Positions 42,941 to 54,600 of a stretch of DNA of 64,000 nucleotides are shown here, one piece after another. The stretch spans positions 338,830,966 through 338,894,965 of the forward strand of contig NC_085140.1 of the NCBI RefSeq assembly GCF_024139115.2, written 5' to 3'. The translations under genes were made by a program, and so were the position numbers. The stretch's first letter is position 1; every line of letters starts with the position of its first letter. The notes beneath the pieces are model-generated. The model did not search any database and was not told the DNA's origin. It saw only the letters and a list, made by a program, of their open reading frames with translations. This DNA comes from Armigeres subalbatus (lineage: Eukaryota > Arthropoda > Insecta > Diptera > Culicidae).

Positions 42941-45091
42941 ACAGTAGATCTCGGCATAGTAGCGGTTAAGTAACACAGAGTGCCTATCAAATAAAGAATA
43001 AAACTCATAATTTCATTGAAGGTCTTAAACGACTAAAACCAAACCATGTAAAAAAAACTGGGTGTACGTACATGCGACAGCTATATTAGCAATGAGCAAG
43101 ACTGTTCAGTGTTCAAAGGTGGCGCAGATCAGTGCTGCGTGTCACTAGTTGTTTCTTTAATTGAATCGGTGCCAGCAAAAGTGGTACATAAACCATTTTG
43201 CTAATTTTGGTTTTTTTACACCAACGGCTTCTATTTGCAAAGATCTAGTAAGGGAATAACGAAAAAGTGATTTTTGGCAACTAAATCTCGAGATATGCAC
43301 ATTTTATTTTCTGGTATATATCACAATGGTCATTTCGTTTCCGCGGATCTTAAGCAACGAAAATAGTGACGTCACTTATAATGGTTTGCTAATGAAATTG
43401 GACTAGAGTGGTCAGATTGGTCATTACTATCCAGAGTTTTGAGTCAAAACACAGATGCTTTACAAAAGTAAAACCTGTAGAAATACTTTAATTGCGTTTC
43501 TAATGCAGAAATAAATATATACTAAATAATTGAGAATGATACGATCTATCCTCCCTTAAGGATTTAATATCTTGCTCTAATGCCGCATGCCTTTTGTAAT
43601 CACTAGGTGTTACAACTTGGGATTTCGGTAACACCCATTTACCCATTCTAGGAGATCTCATATCAGTTTTCGGGTGAGAAAAGAAAATCTTCATAATGGT
43701 AATTTAAGCAGCGATGTAGAGCCATTGCTACTTAAGAACCGTAAATTTGTAAATAGAGCGCAGTAGGATAGTTGTGGTCAAAATGAACCACCAAATATGT
43801 GTAATGTGTTGTAAATTTTCGACCTCCGACCACTATGCGGCATAGTGGCACGCCATTGAATTCAAATCTTGCTGCCGAGATATGTGAGACGAGCCGCCCG
43901 ACCTAAGCGGCAAGCGTCTGCGTTTTAATTGCGCTTCTAATCAAACGGGAATACGGGTGGGGGTGCTTGCTGCAGCGAAGGCTCGTGCCTTCAAGGTTGT
44001 ACCACTGGCACTGGCTAGAGTCATTTCGCTTAGATTTTCGTTCAACTCGTTTGGTACGTAAAGCATACGGAGACTCGTTTACTGGACATATTTGGAGGTA
44101 AGCTGATTCGAAAATAATTGCTACTGACCCATGCCATAAATGCTCCAGTTTGGAACTCATAAGAGTTAATAAATTGACGACCTAGCCATGACCAACATCC
44201 TTATGCGGCACGGTGTTTTGTTTATATTTTCTGCACAAGACCTAACTAACCGGACTAACCCTAATCACAGTAATGAAGATTTCCAGTTGTTCCACTATAA
44301 AATCATTTCTTGTTGGCAGTTTGCAATTGACGATGACTGCGGTAGTGGCGGAACCTCTGCTGTAAACTCTAATGGATAGAGACATAAAGATTAACTACCC
44401 TGTTGAATGCTAAACATATAAATTTATAGACAAACAATTATAAATTGCAAATCAGCACCTGAAAACAAGCAAGTCTCTTCAGATCGTCGCACAAATCTTG
44501 ACGTAACACTATCGAACCAGCCAACGCCGGTGTGCGGCTGAAAAGATGACGAAGTTCTATTTTGGCCAAATGGACCCCGAAGCTGTCATAAATAAACCGC
44601 TTTAGCTCGGAAAACTACACAACCAGTTTCGTTGGTTTGCAACGACTAGACGTCGGACTCGTCGCAACCATAAACGACGCTTTTAAACCATCCCTCGTGC
44701 GCGTGTTTATTCGCATCTGCCTGTTATGCGACACGAGAGGAGATGCCATTTATGCTCTAACGCAACTTACTTACCTTTGAGTACACAGTATGTGAGTACA
44801 GGCACCAGGCGCAACATAAATTTCCACTCACTGTGAAGTAAGTGCGTGTGGTCCATCTTGGGTCGTACACCATGTTGTTTCAACAAAGCCAACTTCAGGC
44901 CGATTGCCAGCCCCACAAGTGTCCACTACCAGATAGAGCATGGAGATCGTGATGGAGATTTTATGGTGAGCTGAGTATGTTTCAAATCAGTAAGAGATCA
45001 TTCACATAATAGTGTGGAACAAGTGGAATTCCTCCACTTCCTGGTATTGAATTAAATTGAACGGTGTGGTGATATTTCTTTATCTTCAAAA
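42941..45091. other. About 2.1 kb with no gene or repeat recognised
   Basis: No word shared with the rest of the window. ORFs reach 85 residues with no motif. 44460-44930 is less AT-rich than the surroundings. Confidence 0.4.
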
Positions 45092-45150
45092 GGCGCGGCT
45101 ATAAAGCAAACCTTGGCTAAAAATTCAAGTCCCGGATTTGGCCTTTTGTG
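45092..45150 (+). mobile_element. Possible Feilai SINE relic
   Basis: gcgcggctataaagcaaacc and ttcaagtcccgg resemble the Feilai head and B box with several changes. Confidence 0.45.
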
Positions 45151-46040
45151 GCTTGCCTGATCATTGAAATCTTTCGTACTGGTAAGAACCACGCTATGTG
45201 AAGATGTACAAATGGTTCACTTGGCTTAAAAGCTTTACAATAGAACTTCGTCTGTAGTAGGAGTGCATAATATCGTGAAGTAGAGCTGCTTCTGACATTA
45301 TAATTTTAGTGGAAGAAAAAGATTCAACTGAATTACCAACAATATATTAGGTACATAAGGAAAACTGTGCAGCAGCTTAGTTTTGCACTTTTTTGTTCCA
45401 ATTTAAATTTATTTTCAATAATCATGGGTTGCAGTTGAGTTTGATTCACACAAGACACAACTAAAAAAATACAAAAATGGCTCATACGATCGCAACAACC
45501 GTTTGATGATTCTGATAAAAAATATAATTCGGTCAAGATCCGAGTTTTTATTAAAGCATAAAGGCTATGACTAAGTAACTATTACCAGTGACAGAAATTT
45601 TCATTTCACATAGGGGATGTGGCCTCTTCGCAATGTACATGGCGCCTCTACGCACAGTCCATATACTTCAACAAAAGACCAGAACGCTTGGCACATACGT
45701 TGTTTCCTAATAAAACAAGCAATCAAGCGTTTTGCCTCCAGGAGTTTTCCGGAATCAGAAACTTATAACTAAAATATGAATATTTGTGTTATACACGCCT
45801 GAGCCTTACCAAATAAACGAACTTGGAAAAAAAAATATGAATATTTAAAAAAATACCAAGATGTTCAGCAATTTTATGATGGCATCAACTACTTATATAT
45901 GAGATGAGCTGGCCAAGGGCCGAAAATCTCGAATAATAACTACTTATACAAATTTGTTAATTATCGTGCAACGTAAAAAATCCCATGGAAATCGTTACAG
46001 TTGAATGTTTTCAAATACGGCATATTTCTTCCTTTCCGCT
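45151..46040. other. No gene seen; AT-rich
   Basis: No recognisable repeat or coding motif. Confidence 0.35.
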
Positions 46041-46194
46041 AAAGGGTCGTACACTAATTACGTAAGCACTTTTAAGGTGAGGGGGTTTGACATTTTCTTA
46101 TGTTCTTATGTATAGAAATAAAAAAAATGATTTGTATGGGAAGAATCTTACATGGAGTGAGGGGGGTTGAAACGTGATTAGTGTACGGTCCCTT
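46041..46194. mobile_element. MITE, 154 bp (agggtcgtacactaatta)
   Basis: The left aaagggtcgtacactaatta and right gtgattagtgtacggtccct are inverted. The inside carries gaggggg runs on both sides. A decayed relative may lie at 57070-57175. Confidence 0.8.
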
Positions 46195-46216
46195 ATCTGC
46201 TGCATTGTCGAAGTGT

Positions 46217-46431
46217 GTTTGTTCAAAAGATATTTTAGTTACCAGATAAACATTGTCGCTGTCGTCGCTGTCCGGAACATCTTTTGCTGGCGAGGATAGG
46301 GGATCTAAATGTAAATGAAGGAAAAATACATACGATTCGACAGTTAGGTACCACACATGTTTCGGACAGCAGAACAAAGGGAACCGAAGCGACAATCTTT
46401 ATCTTGTAACTAAAATATCTTTTGTTTGTTC
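46217..46431. mobile_element. MITE, 215 bp (gtttgttcaaaagatatttt)
   Basis: Arms of 43-44 bp (46217-46260 and 46389-46431) with few mismatches, including agatattttagtta and gcgacaat. The ORFs crossing it are chance frames. Confidence 0.7.
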
Positions 46432-46453
46432 TTACCAGATACTCGGCAATACA

Positions 46454-46799
46454 CACGGAAGAAATAAACTACCCAATAGTGAGTTCAATTCACCCAACCT
46501 CGAACATCCGTACGGGAAGCCAAATTTGTGTAAATGGGGTTGAAGTAGTTTGCCTTTACTCCCATGTTGAAAAAGTACCCAACGGAAAATTTATTTACCC
46601 AAATGGAGGTTTATTTCTCTCAATTTTGACCTCAGGTAATAAAACTCAGAATTGGCTTCCCGTATTGAACTGGCGTCGTTGGATTGTTTCGCTCTTTTGT
46701 TTTTGACAACAGAAGAAAGAGTGGATGAAAAAGAAGAGAAAAAATAACTCAAAAGTAAGTTTAAAAAAACTCAACGCTGGGTACTTTTTTTCTTCCGTG
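46454..46799. mobile_element. MITE, 346 bp (cacggaagaaa)
   Basis: Inverted ends cacggaagaaataaactacc and the complement of ctgggtactttttttcttcc. Internal taccca and gggta words are arranged symmetrically. The 94-residue ORF inside is not supported. Confidence 0.7.
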
Positions 46800-46944
46800 C
46801 AGAAGCAAACATCTCACAGTATGCTATTGAATCTCAAAACAAAATTTTTCGCCCGATACACAACAACCATTTTGCGTAGGAGTTGAACTTATTACAACAT
46901 ATGATTATCTTTCACATTACCTATATACTAAATATACTGGAGTC

Positions 46945-47098
46945 TCCAGTTAGCCTTGCAAGCAAAGGTGTAGGATTTCCAATCCGGAGATAGCGAGTTG
47001 GATTCTCAGTCGGTCGGTCTAGGATGTTTTCGGGTGGGAAACATTTTCTACTCCCTGGAAATGCTAATATAATCCATTGTACTTGCCACATAAGATAC
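46945..47098 (+). mobile_element. tRNA-derived SINE, Feilai-like
   Basis: agccttgcaagcaaaggtgt, B-box relic gagttggattctc, then ggtctaggatgttttcgggt and gaaacattttctactccctg, the same order as the Feilai family (ggtctagg, tttcgg, gactccctggg). It ends with gtacttgccacataag. Confidence 0.65.
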
Positions 47099-47101
47099 AT
47101 A

Positions 47102-47312
47102 CCGCCATCGAGGGTGACAATGGGTCTGGGGGTGAAAATGGGTCATCGTTCTCACCGGCAGTCTGGAGGTCGGACAGCAAAATCGTTCAAAAAGGTCTCT
47201 TATATGTCTTCTTGCCCTCAGATACATTCAAACTATTCTACAAGCATTCTAAGTAGTTGAAACAGTGATCCATTCTCACCCCCATTTGACCCATTGTCAC
47301 CCCCGATGACGG
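47102..47312. mobile_element. MITE, 211 bp, TA flanked, abutting the satellite
   Basis: The left ccgccatcgagggtgacaat and the complement of the right cacccccgatgacgg form inverted ends, with TA on both sides (47100-47101, 47313-47314). gggggtgaaaatgggtca and its inverse lie inside. The satellite begins at the next base after TA. Confidence 0.85.
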
Positions 47313-47314
47313 TA

Positions 47315-49741
47315 CTCCTTTCAAGAGGCTCGGAAGCCTCCTTTCAAGAGGCTCGGAAGCCTCCTTTCAAGAGGCTCGGAAGCCTCCTTTCAAGAGGCTC
47401 GGAAGCCTCCTTTCAAGAGGCTCGGAAGCCTCCTTTCAAGAGGCTCGGAAGCCTCCTTTCAAGAGGCTCAAGCCTCCTTCAAGAGGCTCAGAAGCCTCCT
47501 TTCAAGAGGCTCAGAAGCCTCCTTTCAAGAGGCTCGAAGCCTCCTTTCAAGAGGCTCAGAAGCCTCCTTTCAAGAGCTCAGAAGCCTCCTTTCAAGAGGC
47601 TCAGAAGCCTCCTTTCAAGAGGCTCAGAAGCCTCCTTTCAAGAGGCTCAGAAGCCTCCTTTCAAGAGGCTCAGGCCTCCTTTCAAGAGGCTCAGAAGCCT
47701 CATTTCAAGAGGCTGGGAAGCCTCCTTTCAAGAGGCTCAGAGCCTCCTTTCAAGAGGCTCAGAAGCCTCCTTTCAAGAGGCTCAGAGCCTCCTTTCAAGA
47801 GGCTCGGAATCCTCCTTTCAAGAGGCTCAGAATCCTCCTTCCAAGAGGCTCCAAGCCTCCTTTCAAGAGGCTCAGGCCTCCTTTCAAGAGGCTCAGAGCC
47901 TCATTTCAAGAGGCTCAGAGCCTCATTTCAAGAGGCTCAGGCCTCCTTTCAAGAGGCTCAGAAGCCACCTTTCAAGAGGCTCAGAAGCCACCTTTCAAGA
48001 GGCTCAGGCTTCCTTTCAAGAGGCTCAGAAGCTTCCTTTCAAAAGGCTCAGGCCTCCTTTCAAGAAGCTCAGAAGCCTCCTTTCAAGAGGCTCAGAAGCC
48101 TCCTTTCAAGAGGCTCAGAGCCTCCTTTCAAGAGGCTCAGAGCCTCCTTTCAAGAGGCTCAGGCCTCCTTTCAAGAGGCTCAGAAGCCTCCTTTCAAGAG
48201 GCTCAGAGCCTCCTTTCAAGAGGCTCAGAAGCCTCCTTTCAAGAGGCTCAGGAAGCCTCCTTTCAAGAGGCTCAGAAGCCTCCTTCAAGAGGCTCAGGCC
48301 TCCTTTCAAGAGGCTCAGAAGCCTCCTTTCAAGAGGCTCAGAAGCCTCCTTTCAAGAGGCCTCAGGCCTCCTTTCAAGAGGCTTGAAGCCTCCTTTCAAG
48401 AGGCTTGAAGCCTCCTTTCAAGAGGCTTGGAAGCCTCCTTTCAAGAGGCTTGGAAGCCTCCTTTCAAGAGGCTCGAAGCCTCCTTTCAAGAGGCTCAGAT
48501 GCCTCCTTTCAAGTGGATCGGAAGCCTCCTTTCAAGAGGCTCAGGAAGCCTCCTTTCAAGAGGCTCAGAAGCCTCCTTTCAAGAGGCCTCAGAAGCCTCC
48601 TTTCAAGAGGCTCAGAAGCCTCCTTTCAAAAGGCTCAGAAGCCTCCTTTCAAAGGCTCAGAAGCCTCCTTTCAAGAGGCTCAGAAGCCTCCTTTCAAGAG
48701 GCTCAGGCCTCCTTCCAAGAGGCTCAGGAAGCTTCCTTCCAAGAGGCTCAGAAGCCTCCTTCCAAGAGGATCAGAAGCCTTCTTTCACGAGGCTCAGAAG
48801 CCTCCTTAAGAGGCTCGGAAGCCTCCTTTCAAGAGGCTCAGAAGCCTCCTTTCAAGAGGCTCAAGCCTCCTTTCAAGAGGCCTCAGAAGCCTCCTTTCAA
48901 GAGGCTCAGAAGCCTCCTTTCAAGAGGCTCAAGCCTCCTTTCAAGAGGCTCAGAAGCCTCCTTTCAAGAGGCTCAAGCCTCCTTTCAAGAGGCTCAGAAG
49001 CCTCCTTTCAAGAGGCTCAGCCCTCCTTTCAAGAGGCTCAAGCCTCCTTTCAAGAGGCTCAGAAGCCTCCTTCAAGAGGCTCAGAAGCCTCCTTCCAAGA
49101 GGCTCAGAAGCCTCATTTCAAGAGGCTCCAAGCCTCATTTCAAGAGGCTCAGAAGCCTCCTTTCAAGAGGCTCAGGCTTCCCTTCAAGAGGCTCAGAAGC
49201 CTCCTTTCAAGAGGCTCAGAAGCCTCCTTCAAGAGGCTCAGAAGCCTCCTTTCAAGAGGCTCAAGCCTCCTTTCAAGAGGCTCAGAAGCCTCCTTTCAAG
49301 AGGCTTGGAAGCCTCCTTCAAGAGGCTTAAGCCTCCTTTCAAGAGGCTTGGAAGCCTCCTTTCAAGAGGCTCAGAAGCCTCCTTTCAAGAGGCTCAGGCC
49401 TCCTTTCAAGAGGCTCAGAAGCCTCCTTTCAAGAGGCTCAGGCCTCCTTTCAAGAGGCTCAGAAGCCTCCTTTCAAGAGGCTCTAAAGCCTCCTTTCAAG
49501 AGGCTCGGAAGCCTCCTTTCAAGAGGCTCAAAAGCTTACTTTTCTAGAGACTCAAGAACCTCCTTTCAAGAGGCTCGGAAGCCTTCTTTCTAGAGGCTCA
49601 GAAGCCTCCTTTCAAAAGGCTCTAAAGCCTTTTTCCAAGAGGCTCGGAAGCCTCCTTTCAAGAGGCTCAGAAGCTTCCTTTCAAGAGGCTCGGAAGCCTC
49701 CTTTCAAGAGGCTCGGAAGCCTCCTTTCAAGAGGCTCGGAA
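47315..49741 (+). repeat. 23 bp satellite, first block (about 105 units)
   Basis: Unit cctttcaagaggctcrgaag + cct (23 bp, r = a or g). It contains the inverted repeat gaggct/agcctc around four bases. The outermost units at both ends carry cgg; most inner units carry cag. 47.46-49.30 kb also has frequent 1-3 bp deletions (ctcaggcc, ctcagagcc, ccttcaag). Forward translation never meets a stop because the unit has no TA and no TGA; since 23 is not a multiple of three, every frame cycles through all three phases. The 678- and 388-residue ORFs follow from this and are not called as genes. Confidence 0.97.
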
Positions 49742-51684
49742 CACATAACATAAGTGGATCTTCGAACAAAATCAAATCCAAAAGTTGACCCCCTTTTGAT
49801 GAGCCAAAACTGTTATAATTGGGAACGGGAACATCGTTCTGTCATTTTCAAGTGTAAACAAATATCATATGATCAGAAAATTATAACACTTTTTTTCAAG
49901 ACTACAAAGAGCAAGATCTGTAGCCAAAGTATAATGATATTTATTTTTCTATCATCAATTTTTTACATTGTTTTTGAAAATTATGGATTGCATCCAAAAG
50001 AAGGTCTCTCCTATGCTGTTACTAAACAATTTATATTTGATGAAATCTAATTGATTTACTTGTAGGTATTTACTTCTATTTTCAGGCGATTTTTGATGAA
50101 ATGTTCGTCTTTTACCCATTTTAACGTATTTATCATACGAAAATAAAATTCCTCTAAAATTGATATAATATTTTCGAGTCAGCATGGTAAAAATCTAGAT
50201 TTTATTCAACATGTGTAGAAAAGTTTATTCCTTAGAACTGTTCTACATCAGGAACGAATCTTTATATACGCAGTCTTCGGTTTTTTCGAAAGAATGACGA
50301 GGGATACACCAATGTTTGTCTAAGATGCGCAACAATAACAAAATAGATAGATTAGAAGCAACATTATAAAATATCAATCGTACGAAAGAAAACTCGCTTA
50401 TCATAATGCAGGAGAGCATCGCACCTGTGTGGTGTTTCCAATTTGGATATCATCTTCTATATAATAAAAATGAAATGGTCTGTGTTCGTATCCGCATAAC
50501 TCGAAAACGGCTGGATGGATTTCATTAATTCCTTCAGCAGTTACATTCGTTATAGTTTCCGACGGATTTATACGATAGCCTCAGTCTAAAATCATTATGT
50601 AGTTAAGTTGAGTAAATAATGAAATACTAAAATAAAGATTGGTATGGGAATCACGCATAGGCAGTTCTCTACTTTCATTTTCGCCTACTATGCAGGACAA
50701 CGTCTGTCGGGTCAACTAGTATTAAATGAAAATGTGATGATTCAACATTGAAATCAAGATAATCTTTATCATATTAATGTCGCGTTTTGCGGGACGCTGC
50801 ATTTTTCAACTTCGTTTTACAAATTTATTACAATTTATACAGCCTTACAAATATTTTTCCATTTTTTTGGGCCAAAATTTATGCGAAATGCACTTTTGGA
50901 GGATCCATTTTCAAGCCAGTGACGCAATCCAGATAGGCGTCCCGCGTGTCGCAGGTTGCTTGCTGGTCACATAACTCTACCAAAAGTAGAGCAATTTCAA
51001 CGACATGTAAAAAGGAAACAGAAAACACCAAAACTGTGCATTGAACATTTAACTAAGGGTAAATCCAGGTGAGGCATCACCTTTTTAAAAATCGATATTT
51101 CTTCAAAATAATCCGATAAATGAAACTCTACTTGCTGTTATTGATAGTTTAAGGAAACATAGTGTAGAAGACTTTTGAAAGACAAAAAGTCGGTTACATA
51201 CATGTTAGAAAAAAAAGTCAAATTCGGGTGCGATGCCACACCACTGGGAGAGACGCCACACATGGGAAATGTTTGAGAAATGCGGTTAATAAATATGCTC
51301 ATAGCAATGAATGAGCATTTGATATGGTTTTCGAATAAAAACATAATATTTCAACCAAACACCAAACAAATTCATGGTTTACTGGTTAAGAGCCCATGCG
51401 CGGCGTACGAATGGATTTTGTTCGAGTTTGTCGATTCAATATCAATACAATATTAAATCAGTTACATACTTAAAACTCCTTTCTTTTCTACTTTAATATT
51501 GTTTTCTCCAATCTCCAATTAATTATAAAAAAAACAATTTCAGTTCCTAAACACCCAACGCCACTAGGAAAAATCTTTTGTATAATTCCAACGCGAATCG
51601 TATTCAGATATACAATATAAGTCGCGTGACCCCTTGTTATAAAGGGTACAACTTTTGCTACCTGAGTTACACATATGTTATGTG
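49742..51684. mobile_element. 1.94 kb segment with inverted ends interrupting the satellite
   Basis: The left end cacataacat (49742-49751) is the exact inverse of atgttatgtg (51675-51684), and satellite units touch both ends. No clear TSD, though the repetitive flank would blur one. No gene: ORFs under 100 residues without motifs. It holds a Helitron-like fragment. Best read as an insertion that split one array. Confidence 0.7.
50455..50721 (+). mobile_element. Helitron/Helentron-like non-autonomous fragment
   Basis: Begins ctatataataaaaatgaaat followed by ggtctgtgttcgtatccgca, aactcgaaaacggctggatg, and ends gtctgtcgggtcaactagt. From memory this pairing is common in non-autonomous rolling-circle-type elements across insects; the exact class is uncertain. 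Confidence 0.45.
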
Positions 51685-54600
51685 CTCAGCCTCCTTTCAA
51701 GAGGCTCGGAAGCCTCCTTTCAAGAGGCTCAGAAGCCTCCTTTCAAGAGGCTCAGGCCTCCTTTCAAGAGGCTCAGGAAGCCTCCTTTCAAGAGGCCTCA
51801 GGCCTCCTTTCAAGAGGCTCAGAAGCCTCCTTTCAAGAGGCTCAGAAGCCTCCTTCAAGAGGCTCGGAAGCCTCCTTCAAGAGGCTCAAGCCTCCTTTCA
51901 AGAGGCTCAGAAGCCTCCTTCAAGAGGCTCAGAAGCCTCCTTTCAAGAGGCCCAGAAGTCTCCTTTCAAGAGGCTCAAGCCTCCTTTCAAGAGGCCTCAG
52001 AAGCCTCCTTTCAAGAGGCTCGGAGGCCTCCTTTCAAGAGGCCAGGAAGCCTCCTTTCAAGAGGCTCAGAAGCCTCCTTCCAAGAGGCTCAGAGCCTCCT
52101 GCAAGAGGCTCAGAAGCCTCCTTTCAAGAGGCTCAGAGCCTCCTTTCAAGAGGCTCAGAAGCCTCCTTTCAAGAGGCCTCAGAAGCCTCCTTTCAAGAGG
52201 CTCAGGAAGCCTCCTTTCAAGAGGCTCAGGCCTCCTTCAAGAGGCCTCAAGCCTCCTTTCAAGAGGCTCAGGCCTCCTTTCAAGAGGCTCAGCCTCCTTT
52301 CAAGAGGCTCAGGAAGCCTCCTTTCAAGAGGCTCAGGAAGCCTCCTTTCAAGAGGCCTCAAGCCTCCTTTCAAGAGGCTCAGGCCTCCTTCAAGAGGCCT
52401 CAGAGCCTCCTTTCAAGAGGCCTCAGAAGCCTCCTTTCAAGAGGCTCAAGCCTCCTTCAAGAGGCTCAGAAGCCTCCTTTCAAAGGCTCAGAAGCCTCCT
52501 CCAAGAGGCTTGAAGCCTCCTCCAAGAGGCTTGGAAGCCTCCTTTCAAGAGGCTCAGCCTCCTTTCAAGAGGCCTCGAAGCCTCCTCCAAGAGGCTTGGA
52601 AGCCTCCCTTTTAGAGGCTCAGAAGCCTCCTTTCAAGAGGCTCAGAAGCCTCCTTCAAGAGGCTCAGGCCTCCTTTCAAGAGGCTCAGAAGCCTCCTTTC
52701 AAGAGGCCTCGGAAGCCTCCTTTCAAGAGGCTCAGGAAGCCTCCTTTCAAGAGGCTCAGAGCCTCCTTTCAAGAGGGCCTCAGAAGCCTCCTTCAAGAGG
52801 CTCAGAGCCTCCTTTCAAGAGGCTCAAGCCTCCTTCAAGAGGCTCAGAAGCCTCCTTTCAAAGAGCTCGAGCCTCCTTCAAGAGGCTCAGAAGCCTCCTT
52901 TCAAGAGAGGCTCAGAAGCCTCCTTTCAAGAGGCTCAGACGCCTCCTTTCAAGAGGCTCAAGCCTCCTTTCAAGAGGCTCCAGCCTCCTTTCAAGAGGCT
53001 CAGGAAGCCTCCTTTCAAGAGGCTCAGGCCTCCTTTCAAGAGGCTCAGAAGCCTCCTTCAAGAGGCCTCGGAAGCCTCCTTTCAAGAGGCTCAGAAGCCT
53101 CCTTTCAAGAGGCTCAGGCTTCCCTTTCAAGAGGCTCAGGTCTCCCTTTCAAGAGGCTCAGGCCTCCTTTCAAGAGGCTCAGAGCCTCCTTTCAAGAGGC
53201 TCAGAGCCTCCTTTCAAGAGGCTCAGAAGCCTCCTTTCAAGAGGCTCAGGCCTCCTTTCAAGAGGCTCAGAAGCCTCCTTCAAGAGGCTCAGGCCTCCTT
53301 TCAAGAGGCTCAGAGCCTCCTTTCAAGAGGCTCAGGCCTCCTTTCAAGAGGCTCAGAGCCTCCTTCAAGAGGCTCAGAAGCCTCCTTTCAAGAGGCTCAG
53401 AAGCCTCCTTCAAGAGGCTCAGAAGCCTCCTTTCAAGAGGCTCAGAAGCCTCCCTTTCAAGAGGCTCAGGAAGCCTCCTTTCAAGAGGCTCGGAAGCCTC
53501 CTTTCAAGAGGCTCAGGCCTCCTCCAAGAGGCTTGAAAGCCTCCTTTCAAGAGGCTCAGAAGCCTCCTTTCAAGAGGCCTCAGAGCCTCCTTTCAAGAGG
53601 CTCAGAAGCCTCCTTTCAAGAGGCTCAGAAGCCTCCTTTCAAGAGGCTCAGCCTTCTTTCAAGAGGCCTGGAAGCCTCCTCCAAGAGGCTTGGAAGCCTC
53701 CTTTAAGAGGCCTCAGGCCTCCTTTCAAGAGGCCTCAGCCTCCTTTCAAGAGGGCTTGAAGCCTCCTTTCAAGAGGCTCAAGCCTCCTTTCAAGAGGCTC
53801 AGAAGCCTCCTTTCAAGAGGCTCAGAGCCTCCTCCTTTCTAGAGGCTCAGCCTCCTTTCAAGAGGCTCAGGAAGCCTCCTTTCAAGAGGCTCAGAGCCTC
53901 CTTTCAAGAGGCTCAAGCCTCCTTTCAAGAGGCTCAGAGCCTCCTTTCAAGAGGCTCAGAAGCCTCCTTTCAAGAGGCTCAGAAGCCTCCTTTCAAGAGG
54001 CTCAGAAGCCTCCTTTCAAGAGGCTCAGAAGCCTCCTTTCAAGAGGCCCAGCCTCCTTCAAGAGGCTCAAGCCTCCTTCAAGAGGCTCAGAAGCCTCCTT
54101 CAAGAGGCTCAGAGCCTCCTTCAAGAGGCTCAGAAGCCTCCTTTCAAGAGGCCCAGGCCTCCTTTCAAGAGGCTCAGAAGCCTCCTTTCAAGAGGCTCAG
54201 GCCTCCTTTCAAGAGGCCTCAGAAGCCTCCTTCAAGAGGCTCAGAAGCCTCCTTTCAAGAGGCTCAGGCCTCCTTTCAAGAGGCTCAGAAGCCTCCTTCA
54301 AGAGGCCCAGAAGCCTCCTTTCAAGAGGCCCAGAAGCCTCCTTTCAAGAGGCTCAGGCTTCCTTCAAGAGGCTCAGAAGCCTCCTTTCAAGAGGCTCAGC
54401 CTCCCTTTCAAGAGGCTCAGAAGCCTCCTTTCAAGAGGCTCAGGCCTCCTTTCAAGAGGCTCAGAAGCCTCCTTTCAAGAGGCCTCAGGCCTCCTTTCAA
54501 GAGGCTCAGGCCTCCTTTCAAGAGGCTCAAGCCTCCTTTCAAGAGGCTCGGAAGCCTCCTTTCAAGAGGCTCGGAAGCCTCCTTTGAAGAGGCTCGGAAG

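Noticed and set aside
47294..49593. ORFs of 678 and 388 residues
   Set aside because: They lie in the 23 bp satellite, whose unit has no stop in any forward frame; length carries no evidence of coding. The ATG of the longer one is in the upstream MITE.
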